A stretch of DNA of 64,000 nt from Salinibacterium sp. UTAS2018 (GTDB lineage Bacteria; Actinomycetota; Actinomycetes; Actinomycetales; Microbacteriaceae): contig NZ_CP035375.1 in the NCBI RefSeq assembly GCF_004118935.1, positions 1,984,001 to 2,048,000 on the forward strand, given 5' to 3'. The notes beneath the pieces are model-generated. The model ran no database searches. It was given only the letters and a program-made list of their open reading frames with translations, and was not told where the DNA came from. The translations under genes and the position numbers were made by a program. Within the stretch, counting starts at the first letter, position 1, and each line of letters starts with the position of its first letter. Positions 51,495-59,951 of this stretch are shown one piece after another.

Positions 51495-52936
51495 TGTCCC
51501 ACCACCAATCGGTTTTCGATAGACGGTTCCACGACCAACTGTGGTTGGTGTCGGACCGTGTCGGAGAGGCGCAGCAGGAGGGCCGCAATAATCCAGTTAG
51601 CAACGAGCGATGAACCACCCGCAGCGAGGAAGGGAGTGGTGAGTCCGGTCAGCGGAATGACGCGGGTGACGCCACCGATGACGACAAAGACCTGCAGTGC
51701 GATCACAAAAGCGAGACCGACACCAAGGAGGCGGCCGAAATCATCTTGACCGGCAAAGCCGATACGGAATCCACGAGACACAAAGAGAAGGTACAACGCG
51801 AGAATTGCGAAGATGCCGATAAGGCCGAGTTCTTCTCCGAGAGCGGAGATGATGTAGTCGCTCTCAGCGAGAGGCGTGATCTCAGGACTTCCCCGGCCAA
51901 GACCGGTACCGATGAGCCCGCCATCCGCGAGCCCGAACAGGCCCTGCACGAGCTGATAGCTGCCGCCCGTCGCGTCGTACACCGCTGGATCGAAGGGGTT
52001 GAGCCATGCATCAATGCGTCCGGAAATGTAGGTCAAGAAGCGACTTGCGACGAACGCTCCGCCGAGGAACATGGCCATACCGAGGAGGATCCAACTGGAA
52101 CGCCCTGTTGCGACGTAGATCATCACAAGGAAGAGACCGAAGTAGAGAAGCGCCGTTCCCATGTCGCGTTGAAAAATCAACACCAACATGGAGGCGACAA
52201 ACACAACGAAGATCGGGCCGAGGTCGCGAGCTCGGGGGAACGTCATCCCCATGAATTTGCGACCGACCATCGACAAGGAATCGCGGGCTGAAACCAGGTA
52301 CCCCGCGAAGAACACTGCCAGGGCGATCTTGGCGAGTTCGCCAGGCTGGAAAGAGAAAGGGCCGATTTGAACCCACAGGCGCGCGCCGAACCGAGTGTCG
52401 CCGATGATGGGAGCGAGCGGGAGCAGAAGCAGCGCAATACCGCTGAACATTGCGATGTAGCGATAACGCTGAAGAACGCGGTGATTCTTGATGATGAGCA
52501 GTACCGCGATTGCAATCGCGATTGCGATACCGGTCCAGATGATCTGACGAACTCCTCCACTGCTCCAACCAGTGAGTTCATCGGCGATATCGAGACGGTA
52601 GATCATGGCGATACCGATGCCGTTCAGCACGGTAATGATGGGCAAGATCAGCGGATCCGCATCGCGAGCGGTAAATCGCAGGGTGATGTGCATGGCGAAC
52701 ACCAACGCACCGAGCACCCCGGAAAGTGCGAGAACGGTGAAATCAAGGCTGCCGAGCGCGCCCAGCTGCACGAGTGCGATGGCCCCCAGATTGATCGCGA
52801 TCGCCACAATAACCAAGAGCAATTCGAGGTTGCGCAGCCGTGCGGGCACGCGGAGCTTAAGCCGGATGTTTTCAGTGATAGCCCGCGGGACCGCCGTGGC
52901 AGAGGCGCGGGTCTCAGCGCTAGGGGACTTGGGCAT
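51491..52936 (-). CDS. rodA: SEDS glycosyltransferase RodA/FtsW
   Basis: A 481-residue polytopic protein with about ten helices and the SEDS pattern: FQPGELAKIALAVFFAGYL near residue 190, FQRDMGTALLYFGLFLVMIYVATGR near 255, and LGLIGIFAILALYLLFVSRG near 370, with GGVTRVIPLTGLTTPFLAAGGSSLVANW near the end. Polymerises glycan strands from lipid II with PbpA. Overlaps pstP by 17 bp. Confidence 0.94.
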   Translation of the reverse strand: MPKSPSAETRASATAVPRAITENIRLKLRVPARLRNLELLLVIVAIAINLGAIALVQLGALGSLDFTVLALSGVLGALVFAMHITLRFTARDADPLILPIITVLNGIGIAMIYRLDIADELTGWSSGGVRQIIWTGIAIAIAIAVLLIIKNHRVLQRYRYIAMFSGIALLLLPLAPIIGDTRFGARLWVQIGPFSFQPGELAKIALAVFFAGYLVSARDSLSMVGRKFMGMTFPRARDLGPIFVVFVASMLVLIFQRDMGTALLYFGLFLVMIYVATGRSSWILLGMAMFLGGAFVASRFLTYISGRIDAWLNPFDPAVYDATGGSYQLVQGLFGLADGGLIGTGLGRGSPEITPLAESDYIISALGEELGLIGIFAILALYLLFVSRGFRIGFAGQDDFGRLLGVGLAFVIALQVFVVIGGVTRVIPLTGLTTPFLAAGGSSLVANWIIAALLLRLSDTVRHQPQLVVEPSIENRLVVGQ

Positions 52937-54164
52937 CAGACAACATTCCTACAATGCGACGGGCATCCGCGAGGTCGCGCGCGTTAATGGTGTTTTCGAC
53001 ACTGGCACGCAGGTACAGCGGAAGATCGACGACTCGAACATCAGTGACTTGATAGATATGAGACAGCGAAATAGGGCCGATGTCCTGCTGCACACCCTGG
53101 TAAATCGCTACGTTGCCATCCTCGATGCCCACGTACAACTGCTGCTGGGTGTACTGGTAACCAAGGACCAGACCGGCAACGATCGCGGCGATCGTGAGAG
53201 TGATGAACGTGATCCACGAGATGCGACGGCGGCGAACACGACGACGGTCTTCGCGAATAATCGCTTGGAAGTACTCGTCAGATTCCGGCTCAAAGTGGCT
53301 GTCGTCGGGCTGCGTTGCCTTCAATGGATGCAGCAAAAGGTTCGGCAAGCGCGTCTGCTTCTTAGCGACTGTCGGCTCGAATGACAGCGGTGAAGCAGCG
53401 GAACCGACCATCAGGGGTGGCTCGTGAGAAGACGTGTCGTCATCGCCGACATCCACCACAACAACGGTGACGTTGTCGGGGGCGCCTTGATCAAGGCTGG
53501 CTTGAACGAGTCGTTCAGTGGCAACCCGCGGATCGGTGACGCGACGCAGCGTTGCGGCGATCTTGTCTTCGGTAACGAAGCTGCTCAAGCCATCCGAGCA
53601 GAGCAACCAGCGGTCACCTGGCTCGGTGGCGAAGACCTCGGTGTCGATTTCGGGCGAAGCGTCGACATCTCCGAGAACGCGCATGAGAACGGAACGGCGC
53701 GGATGCACGGCGGCCTCTTCGAGAGTGATGCGGCCACTTTCGACCAGTCGCTGCACGAACGTGTGGTCGTGCGTCATCTGCGTCATCTCGCCCTGACGCA
53801 GCAGGTAAATGCGCGAGTCACCGATATGCGCCATGGCCATCTTGTTGCCAACGCGGATCATTCCACTCACCGTGGTGCCCATGCCGGTGAGCTCGTTGTG
53901 CTCGATTACGGTGTCAGAAAGTATCGCGTTCGCGGCGAGGAGAGTGTCGTGGAGCACCTGAGCTGCGTCGTCAGCCGACTCGAAACTGTGATCGGCCTCG
54001 ACAACGTGCTTGATCGTGATCGCCGAAGCAACATCGCCACCCGCATGGCCTCCCATACCGTCAGCGACGATGAAGAGATGGCTGCCGGCGTAGGCGCTGT
54101 CCTGGTTGTTAGCCCGAACCTTGCCCACATGGGATGCGGCAGCACTGTTGCCCGGCGTGGCCAT
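52920..54164 (-). CDS. pstP: PP2C-family Ser/Thr phosphatase PstP
   Basis: A 414-residue phosphatase that counteracts PknA/PknB. Metal-binding motifs: RANNQDSAYAG near residue 20, VADGMGGHAGG near 36, HIGDSRIY near 117, LLCSDGLSSFV near 192 and APDNVTVVVVDVGD near 230. A juxtamembrane basic region (RRVRRRRISW) and a membrane helix near 320-345 are followed by a roughly 75-residue extracellular part. Start ATG 54164, 4 bp after fhaB. Confidence 0.94.
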   Translation of the reverse strand: MATPGNSAAASHVGKVRANNQDSAYAGSHLFIVADGMGGHAGGDVASAITIKHVVEADHSFESADDAAQVLHDTLLAANAILSDTVIEHNELTGMGTTVSGMIRVGNKMAMAHIGDSRIYLLRQGEMTQMTHDHTFVQRLVESGRITLEEAAVHPRRSVLMRVLGDVDASPEIDTEVFATEPGDRWLLCSDGLSSFVTEDKIAATLRRVTDPRVATERLVQASLDQGAPDNVTVVVVDVGDDDTSSHEPPLMVGSAASPLSFEPTVAKKQTRLPNLLLHPLKATQPDDSHFEPESDEYFQAIIREDRRRVRRRRISWITFITLTIAAIVAGLVLGYQYTQQQLYVGIEDGNVAIYQGVQQDIGPISLSHIYQVTDVRVVDLPLYLRASVENTINARDLADARRIVGMLSDAQVP

Positions 54165-54168
54165 TCAG

Positions 54169-54690
54169 TTACCGCCGCAGTTCGAAGCTAGTAGTGCCGA
54201 TCTTGATGGCAGTATTCAACGGAATCGGCGTCGGAACGCTCACGCGCTGGCCCGCCAGAAATGTGCCGTTGGTGGAATCAAGATCTTGAACAACCCAGCT
54301 ATCCGCCCAACGCAGCAAGCGCGCGTGATGGGTTGAGGTGTAATCGTCGCGGATGACGAGCCCGGACTCACTTGAGCGACCGATAGTGAGTTGCTCTTCG
54401 GGGAGCGCAATTTCGAGCCCCTCCTTCGAACCAGAAACGATCACGAGCCGAGTGGCATCGAGCGAGTTTCCGGACGCCGCGACGGGCTGGACCGGTCGAG
54501 TGGCTTGCGCGGCGACCGGGGTGGACGGAGTCGAGGGCGCTTGTTGTGCCTGGGCAGCGCTTTGCACGGGCATCCGCCGCACCTTCTCACCAAAGAGATC
54601 GGAGCGCAGTGCGTAAACGATCGCGAAGATGAAGCCCCACATGATCGCGAGGAATGCGATGCGCAGCAGCAGAAGCGTGAGTTCACTCAC
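54169..54690 (-). CDS. fhaB: FHA-domain protein FhaB (FipA-like) with N-terminal membrane helix
   Basis: A 173-residue protein: an N-terminal helix (LTLLLLRIAFLAIMWGFIFAIVYAL), a Pro/Ala/Gln-rich linker (residues 40-75) and a C-terminal FHA domain (IGRSSESGLVIRDDYTSTHHARL near 100-125, DLDSTNGTFLAGQRV). Binds phosphothreonine on partner proteins; in mycobacteria links to FtsZ/FtsQ. GTG start at 54690 overlaps fhaA by 4 bp. Confidence 0.93.
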   Translation of the reverse strand: MSELTLLLLRIAFLAIMWGFIFAIVYALRSDLFGEKVRRMPVQSAAQAQQAPSTPSTPVAAQATRPVQPVAASGNSLDATRLVIVSGSKEGLEIALPEEQLTIGRSSESGLVIRDDYTSTHHARLLRWADSWVVQDLDSTNGTFLAGQRVSVPTPIPLNTAIKIGTTSFELRR

Positions 54691-55403
54691 AGGGGGAACC
54701 CCCGGTCATTGCGGCGAGCAGCGGACTGGTCGGCATCGGCAGATTGGGCAAGCACACGGAACACGATACGGGTTCGACCGATATCAATCACGGATTCCGG
54801 CGCGAGTGGTGCGCGAGAAACTGGCGATCCGTTCAATTTTGACCCGTTTGTGGAGTTCAGGTCGTTCACTTCGGCGCGCGAACCATCCCAGAGGATCTCT
54901 ACGTGCTTGCGAGAAATCCCGTTGTCGTCAACCGTGATGTCGGCTTCGCTACCGCGACCGATGATGGTGCGGGAGTGGGCGAGAGTGTGACGCGTGCCGT
55001 TGATGTCGACCACCGGAGTCCATGCAACCGTGCCCTTAACGCTGATTGAGTCGACCTCGATCATGCCTTGGCTGAGGGAATCGTCGGGCGCCAGAACGAT
55101 AGAGATACCGCCGGAGAAGGAGTAGTGCTGAGCCGTGGCATGCCGTTGAACGAGTTCAGTCAACTCGGAAATCAAGGTGCTGCCGAGCCCTGCCATTCGC
55201 TGGTAGTCGGTATCGCTCAGGCGAACGGTGAAGTTGTTGGGCACGAGGATGCGGTCGCGCGACACAACAGCGGCCTGCGTGTCGAGTTCGCGGCGCAGGG
55301 CGCTGGTGATTTCGACGGGCTGCAGACCACTTTTGAAGGTCTTTGCGAATGCGCCGTTTACTGCGCGTTCGAGACCTCGCTCAAAGTTGTCCAGAAGACC
55401 CAA
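54687..55403 (-). CDS. fhaA: DUF3662/FHA-domain protein FhaA
   Basis: A 238-residue cytosolic adaptor. The N-terminal DUF3662 region (GLLDNFERGLERAVNGAFAKTFKSGLQPVEI...) spans residues 1-120 and the FHA domain (IIGRGSEADITVDDNGISRKHVEI, DLNSTNGSKLNG) residues 150-230. Mycobacterial FhaA has a long linker of about 250 residues that is absent here. In mycobacteria it binds MurJ phosphorylated by PknB. Start seems to be TTG at 55403 with GAGGAG upstream; first gene of the kinase/wall operon. Confidence 0.9.
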   Translation of the reverse strand: MGLLDNFERGLERAVNGAFAKTFKSGLQPVEITSALRRELDTQAAVVSRDRILVPNNFTVRLSDTDYQRMAGLGSTLISELTELVQRHATAQHYSFSGGISIVLAPDDSLSQGMIEVDSISVKGTVAWTPVVDINGTRHTLAHSRTIIGRGSEADITVDDNGISRKHVEILWDGSRAEVNDLNSTNGSKLNGSPVSRAPLAPESVIDIGRTRIVFRVLAQSADADQSAARRNDRGFPL

Positions 55404-55483
55404 AGCTCTCCTCGTAGTGGCTCGGTGTAGTACGTCGATGTTAGCCGGTGTGTGAAGCTAACCCGTTACCCGGGGTCGAGCTA

Positions 55484-56203
55484 TTAGGGAAGAAGGCCCA
55501 TGGGGTCAACGCGGGTGCCATTGACGTAGGTCTCGAAGTGGAGGTGGGCGACAGTGACGTAGCCGGTGGAACCGCTCAGCCCGAGAGGTGTTCCCGCTGA
55601 CACGGTCTGGCCAGGAGAGACCATTTGCGAACCGGCGATCATGTGGGCGTACAGGGTCGAAACTCCGCTGCCGTGGTCCACCTTGACGTACTGGCCCCAG
55701 CCGCCGCCGTAGGTAACTTCGGTGACAACACCGGGGGAGGCAGAGACTAGCGTTGCGCCGCTGCCGGTCATGATGTCGATGCCGCCGTGGAACTCTCCAC
55801 CGTCGCGGTAACCGAATCCGTCGTTTACAGGAGCATTGGCAGGCCACACGGCCAAGAAGCCAGCGAATTCACCGCTGTAGCTACCGGCAAACGAACCTGA
55901 AGGCCCTGCGGTGTAGGTCTCGACGACTGGCTCTGGCTCAGGCTCGGGTTCTTTGATGCTCAGCTTGTCGCGCTTTGCGGCACTGATTTCTGTTTCGACC
56001 GAAGAGGCGAAGGACTGGATCGGCACGCTTTGAACGGGCTCGGTGGTGGCGACAGCAACAGACTGCTGCAAAACGACGGATGCCGACGCTGCGGAAGCGG
56101 TGGATTCGATGTCGCGCGACGAAGGTTCCATGTGTGCTGCGGCTGGAACAGTCACGCTCACGACAACTGCCATGATTGCGCTGAGTGTCAGCAATCGTTT
56201 CAC
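55484..56203 (-). CDS. secreted M23 (LytM) metallopeptidase
   Basis: A 239-residue protein started at GTG 56203 with GGGGG upstream. Signal peptide MKRLLTLSAIMAVVVSVTVPAAA with AAA cleavage, a helical and Glu/Pro-rich linker (repeats of EPEPEPEP near 100), and an M23 domain from residue 125 with FHGGIDIM (His, Asp ligands) and HLHFETYVNG (HxH). Cleaves peptidoglycan cross-links or activates amidases. A roughly 120-bp leader contains direct repeats of GGACAGCT. Confidence 0.92.
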   Translation of the reverse strand: MKRLLTLSAIMAVVVSVTVPAAAHMEPSSRDIESTASAASASVVLQQSVAVATTEPVQSVPIQSFASSVETEISAAKRDKLSIKEPEPEPEPVVETYTAGPSGSFAGSYSGEFAGFLAVWPANAPVNDGFGYRDGGEFHGGIDIMTGSGATLVSASPGVVTEVTYGGGWGQYVKVDHGSGVSTLYAHMIAGSQMVSPGQTVSAGTPLGLSGSTGYVTVAHLHFETYVNGTRVDPMGLLP

Positions 56204-56413
56204 GCGGTAACCCCCAGGGGTGTGGTCTGTGTTCTGTCTGGTTGGACAGCTTTGGATCAAGTCTGGTTGAACCCGTGGCTTTAGGCACACGGACAGCTAT
56301 CAACCCTATATGACAAAGCTGTGAATCGTCACTAAACATCTTCGTGCACACGAATCGTTGAACAGCCTGACGCTGTGATAATCTCAGCCAGTTGAGTGTT
56401 CAACTCAACCCAC

Positions 56414-56497
56414 GCGTGAGTGGCGGAATTGGTAGACGCGCACGGTTCAGGTCCGTGTGTTCGAAAGGACGTGGGGGTTCAAGTCCCCCCTCGCGCA
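56414..56497 (+). tRNA. tRNA-Leu (CAG)
   Basis: 84 nt with a long variable arm. Acceptor GCGTGAG pairs with CTCGCGC (one U-G), discriminator A, no encoded CCA. Anticodon arm CACGG-TTCAGGT-CCGTG gives CAG. A GATAAT -10-like element at 56375 and a small inverted repeat (56391-56409) precede it. Confidence 0.97.
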
Positions 56498-56523
56498 CAG
56501 TGCAATCGCACAGCAGAGGTAAG

Positions 56524-56555
56524 AGAAAAGGCCCACCGGTTGGTGGGCCTTTTCT
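56524..56555. terminator. terminator after tRNA-Leu
   Basis: Perfect stem AGAAAAGGCCCACC (56524-56537) with GGTGGGCCTTTTCT (56542-56555), loop GGTT, T-run in both directions. Also near the end of the convergent pdxY gene. Confidence 0.92.
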
Positions 56556-56621
56556 TGTTGGTCTGAGTCTTGTTGGTTTGTGCTTTATCGGTCCCCGGGA
56601 CTGGCCCTGGTTCTGCGGCGC

Positions 56622-57473
56622 CTAGCGAACCTGGCGCGCGGTGAACTGCATCTGCGGGTGCGCGTAAAACTCTTGCGACTCAACGAGCTGCAGCTCGCGT
56701 TCGCCCGACTCGAGAGTCTTGGTGAGCAGGTCGAAGACACTGGATGCCGTGCGAGCCAGAGCATCCGCGGCGTCGCCGGTGCGCACAAAGTGGGCGGTGA
56801 AGAGGGCGGCGGTCACGTCGCCGGAACCGTTGGCCTTCATGGGCAGCTGCGGGGTCTGCACGATCCAAGCTCCGGCATCCGTCACGACCATCATCTCGAT
56901 GGTGTCGGGTTCGCGGTCGGGGCGCTCAACGCTCGTGACGAGAACCGTGCTCGGGCCCATCGCGCGGGCGAGATCGGCGGATGCCAGCGTCGACTCGATC
57001 GTGTCGGGCTCAGTTTCGGTGAGGAAACCCAGCTCGAACTGGTTAGGGGTGATGATGTCGGCGACCGGAACCACGCGCTCGCGCAACAGGATCGGTATGG
57101 CCGGGGCCACGAAGCATCCGGATTTCGCATTGCCCATCACGGGATCGCAGGCGTAAATCGCGTGGGGGTTCGCTGCCTTGACGCGTGCAACGGTGTCGAT
57201 GATGACATCGCCGATGCCCTCGCCACCTTGGTAGCCCGAGAGGATGACATCGATCTGGGGGAAGACTCCGCGGTCCTCGACGCCGGCAATGACCTCGGAG
57301 ACGTCACTGGGGTCGATCATCGGCCCCCGCCAAGCGCCGTAGCCCGTGTGGTTCGAGAAGTTGACCGTATAGACCGGTACAACCTCGACGCCGATGCGCT
57401 GCAGCGGGAACACCGCGGCAGAGTTGCCGACATGGCCGAACGCGACTGCTGACTGAATCGAGAGGATCTTCAT
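56622..57473 (-). CDS. pdxY: pyridoxal kinase
   Basis: A 283-residue ribokinase-fold kinase that phosphorylates pyridoxal for vitamin B6 salvage. N-terminal ILSIQSAVAFGHVGNSAAVFPLQ, substrate-side NHTGYGAWRG, DPVMGN near residue 111, TPNQFELGFLT near 145 and the catalytic GSGDVTAALF near 223 (Ser where Ala/Thr is usual in GxGD). Start ATG at 57473. Convergent with the tRNA-Leu unit. Confidence 0.93.
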   Translation of the reverse strand: MKILSIQSAVAFGHVGNSAAVFPLQRIGVEVVPVYTVNFSNHTGYGAWRGPMIDPSDVSEVIAGVEDRGVFPQIDVILSGYQGGEGIGDVIIDTVARVKAANPHAIYACDPVMGNAKSGCFVAPAIPILLRERVVPVADIITPNQFELGFLTETEPDTIESTLASADLARAMGPSTVLVTSVERPDREPDTIEMMVVTDAGAWIVQTPQLPMKANGSGDVTAALFTAHFVRTGDAADALARTASSVFDLLTKTLESGERELQLVESQEFYAHPQMQFTARQVR

Positions 57474-57614
57474 CCTTTGATTCTCCCACTTTCTTAGGGC
57501 GGTTGCCGTTCTCTTGCCTGCGAGCCCGAAGCGTCACCACAACGCGGGGGAGCGCCTGACAAGGGTCGTTAGATAACCTCAATTTTGACTTATTATGCCG
57601 ATTTAGGGGATTTT

Positions 57615-58214
57615 GTGATTGTTAGAACTAAGACCATGAGCGTTATCGCGGCAGCGATTGTGGCCTGCACAATGATGTCTGGCTGCGCATCCTCGGGAGC
57701 GAGTAATGACCCCGAACCCTCGTCGTCAGCGGAGGGTGGCATTGCGGTCGAAGAGAAATTTCTTGACGTCGTCGTGACGCTGCCGGCGAGCTTCTTTGAA
57801 GACATGAACGCGGAGGAGATCCAAACGAGTGCGGAGGAGTCCGGCTACAAAGCGGTCGTCAACGACGATGGTTCGGTCGAGTACACCATTCCCAAGTCAG
57901 TGCACGCCGAGCTGATCGCTGAGATGGCCAGCGGCATCGACGAGAGCATCACCGAAACGCTGAGCACGGAAGCTTCGATCGAAGAGATCACGCACGACGA
58001 CAAGTTCGCCACGTTCGCGATGACCGTGGACCGCGCGGCGTTCGATGACTCATTTTCCGCTCAGTTCATTCCGTTCGGCCTCGGATTGCAAGCGATGTTC
58101 TTCCAGTCGTTCGATGGAGTTTCGCTCGATGACAGACGGGTTGTCGTGACTTATATTGACTCGGCTTCCGGAGAAGAGTTCGACACCTACGTACTTCCCG
58201 ACGCCTTGGAGTAA
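57615..58214 (+). CDS. lipoprotein, unknown function
   Basis: A 199-residue secreted protein. Starts at GTG 57615 with AGGGGA upstream, or at ATG 57636. N-terminal helix MSVIAAAIVACTMMSGC ends in a lipobox (MSGC), followed by Ser/Glu-rich linker and an acidic mixed alpha/beta domain. No catalytic motif recognised. Alone between pdxY and DUF2834. Confidence 0.75.
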   Translation: MIVRTKTMSVIAAAIVACTMMSGCASSGASNDPEPSSSAEGGIAVEEKFLDVVVTLPASFFEDMNAEEIQTSAEESGYKAVVNDDGSVEYTIPKSVHAELIAEMASGIDESITETLSTEASIEEITHDDKFATFAMTVDRAAFDDSFSAQFIPFGLGLQAMFFQSFDGVSLDDRRVVVTYIDSASGEEFDTYVLPDALE

Positions 58215-58224
58215 ACCCTTGGCG

Positions 58225-58632
58225 CTAGCGGCGCCCGAGCTCCACGAGCTTGCGCTCGCGCATCGCGAGAAACAGCGGGAAGGTGAACGCGAAGGCCGTG
58301 ATGCCCGAGAGCACGATGTAGAGCCAGGCCCGCTTCATCCCGAGGCGACGTGCTTCGATGATGATCAGGATGCTGCCCGCGATGGCAACCACGAGAAGGT
58401 CGACGCCGAGTGAGTTGACGGCGGGGCCGCTGCCGAACCAATCGCCGAGGAAGTTGCGCATTTGCACGATCGCTAGTGCGTTGAAGATCCACGTGCCGAC
58501 GAGGCCGACGATCGACAGGGTCGCGAACGTGATCGCGGTGGCATTCCAATGGCGCAGGAGCGCGGGGCGACCGTCCTGGGGTGCGGGTTCCGGTGCGGCA
58601 GGTTGCTTAGGGTCGTGCGACTGAGGAGACAT
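58225..58632 (-). CDS. DUF2834 family membrane protein
   Basis: A 135-residue protein with three helices (ITFATLSIVGLVGTWIFNAL, LLVVAIAGSILIIIEARRLG, AWLYIVLSGITAFAFTFPLFLAM) and the DUF2834 markers DWFGSGPAVNSLGVDLL and a C-terminal REKRKL-like end. A Pro/Gln-rich N-terminal 25 residues are variable. ATG 58632 overlaps the LacI-regulator stop by 26 bp on the same strand. Confidence 0.82.
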   Translation of the reverse strand: MSPQSHDPKQPAAPEPAPQDGRPALLRHWNATAITFATLSIVGLVGTWIFNALAIVQMRNFLGDWFGSGPAVNSLGVDLLVVAIAGSILIIIEARRLGMKRAWLYIVLSGITAFAFTFPLFLAMRERKLVELGRR

Positions 58633-59671
58633 GTTCCGTCGATTCTCGCACCACAAGCTCGGGGCGCAAGAGAACGGAGCTACCCGGGTCGGTCGACTCG
58701 TTCGAGCCACGCTCGATGGCCTCTGACACGGCAAGCTGCGCCATCCGCGTGATGGGCTGACGAACGCTTGTGAGCGGCGGGTCGTAGAGGTCGGCGAGGA
58801 TGATGTCGTCAAAGCCGATGACGGACACATCGCGCCCGACCTTGAGACCGAGATCGCGGAGCCCGCGGCAGAATCCCAGCGCCGTCATATCGTTGATCGC
58901 CACGATCGCGGTCGGTGCAGTCTTGGGGTCAGCGAAGAGGTCGCGTGCGGCAGCCCGCCCTACCGCGGCCGCTTCGACATCACCAAACTGCGCAGCATCC
59001 ATCCCGGTCCACTGCGGCATATCGGCAACCGAGAGCCCAGCAGCTTCGAGAGCATCGCAGTACCCGCGGTAGCGCGCTGAGCGGTTCACCGAGCGGATTG
59101 AGCCCGACACGAAGGCGATGCTCGTGTGACCGAGCTCGAGGAGATGCGCGGTGGCGACTTGGCCACCCACATTGTTGTCGATGCTGATGCTCACGACAGA
59201 TTGTGGGTCATTCGGCTGGGCCGGCCGGTCGAACGTGACGAGGCGCAGACCTTCGTCGATGACGTGGCTGACGTGATCGAGCGACGGGAGCGAGGTGCAC
59301 AGGATGATGCTGCGTACGCCGTCTTCCCACAGCTCTTCGACGTAGCGGCGTTCGCGTTCGGGATCGCGCTCACTGTTGCAGAGCAGAACACTGCAGCCCA
59401 AAGCCAGGGCAGCGACTTCCACTTCGTGCGCGAAGGCGCCCCAGAAAGGGTTGCCGACCGAGGGCACGACGAGGCCCACGGTTTGAGTTTTGCCGTTGCG
59501 CAGCTGGCGAGCAGCACGATTGGGGCGGTAGCCAAGCTCTGCGATCGCGGCCTCGATGCGAGTTCGCGTTGCCGCGACCATCCGGCCCTGACGGTCATTC
59601 AAAAAATTGGAGACGGTACTGGGGGAGACCCCAGCAGCTTGCGCCACGTGCTGGATGGTTACTCGAGCCAC
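58607..59671 (-). CDS. LacI-family transcriptional regulator
   Basis: A 354-residue repressor. N-terminal helix-turn-helix TIQHVAQAAGVSPSTVSNFLNDRQGRM (residues 5-31), then a periplasmic-binding-protein-like effector domain (VGLVVPSVGNPFWGAFAHEVE near 65; AIVAINDMTALGFCRGLRDLGLKVGRDVSVIGFDD split across 255-290). Start is GTG at 59671 with GGAGGTCGC upstream. Divergent from the sugar ABC operon and very probably its regulator; the effector sugar is unknown. Confidence 0.92.
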   Translation of the reverse strand: MARVTIQHVAQAAGVSPSTVSNFLNDRQGRMVAATRTRIEAAIAELGYRPNRAARQLRNGKTQTVGLVVPSVGNPFWGAFAHEVEVAALALGCSVLLCNSERDPERERRYVEELWEDGVRSIILCTSLPSLDHVSHVIDEGLRLVTFDRPAQPNDPQSVVSISIDNNVGGQVATAHLLELGHTSIAFVSGSIRSVNRSARYRGYCDALEAAGLSVADMPQWTGMDAAQFGDVEAAAVGRAAARDLFADPKTAPTAIVAINDMTALGFCRGLRDLGLKVGRDVSVIGFDDIILADLYDPPLTSVRQPITRMAQLAVSEAIERGSNESTDPGSSVLLRPELVVRESTEHVSSVARP

Positions 59672-59714
59672 GCGACCTCCTTCGGTTGTTGGCGATCCTG
59701 ATGATCGTCGTTTT

Positions 59715-59742
59715 AGTGTAACGATTTATTGAACTTCGGCAA
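59715..59742 (-). promoter_or_regulatory. promoter of the LacI-type gene with operator half-site
   Basis: Minus-strand -35 TTGCCG (59742-59737), 16-base spacer, -10 TACACT (59720-59715). GTGTAACGAT (59716-59725) overlaps the -10 and is the exact reverse complement of ATCGTTACAC at 59829-59838. Confidence 0.5.
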
Positions 59743-59792
59743 GCAGTGGTCCAGCAAGTACGTGCCTTGTGAGAGTAATTTCATCGTCGCCC

Positions 59793-59838
59793 TTGACTCT
59801 CAGAGAATGACTCGTCTATGGTCAGTGCATCGTTACAC
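59793..59838 (+). promoter_or_regulatory. promoter of the sugar ABC operon with LacI-type operator
   Basis: -35 TTGACT (59793-59798), 18-base spacer, -10 TATGGT (59817-59822). TGCATCGTTACA follows at 59826-59837, near-palindromic and close to the LacI-family TGTAACGTTACA pattern, lying over the transcription start, which suits steric repression. Confidence 0.55.
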
Positions 59839-59951
59839 CGATTTCACCCACCCCCCTAGGAAATCGGTTAGGAATCGAATGAGCCGACGACGACGTCGCG
59901 GAACGAAGGCACTGGAGCCGTCGCTCAATCTCAGCTTGAGAGGACATGCAC

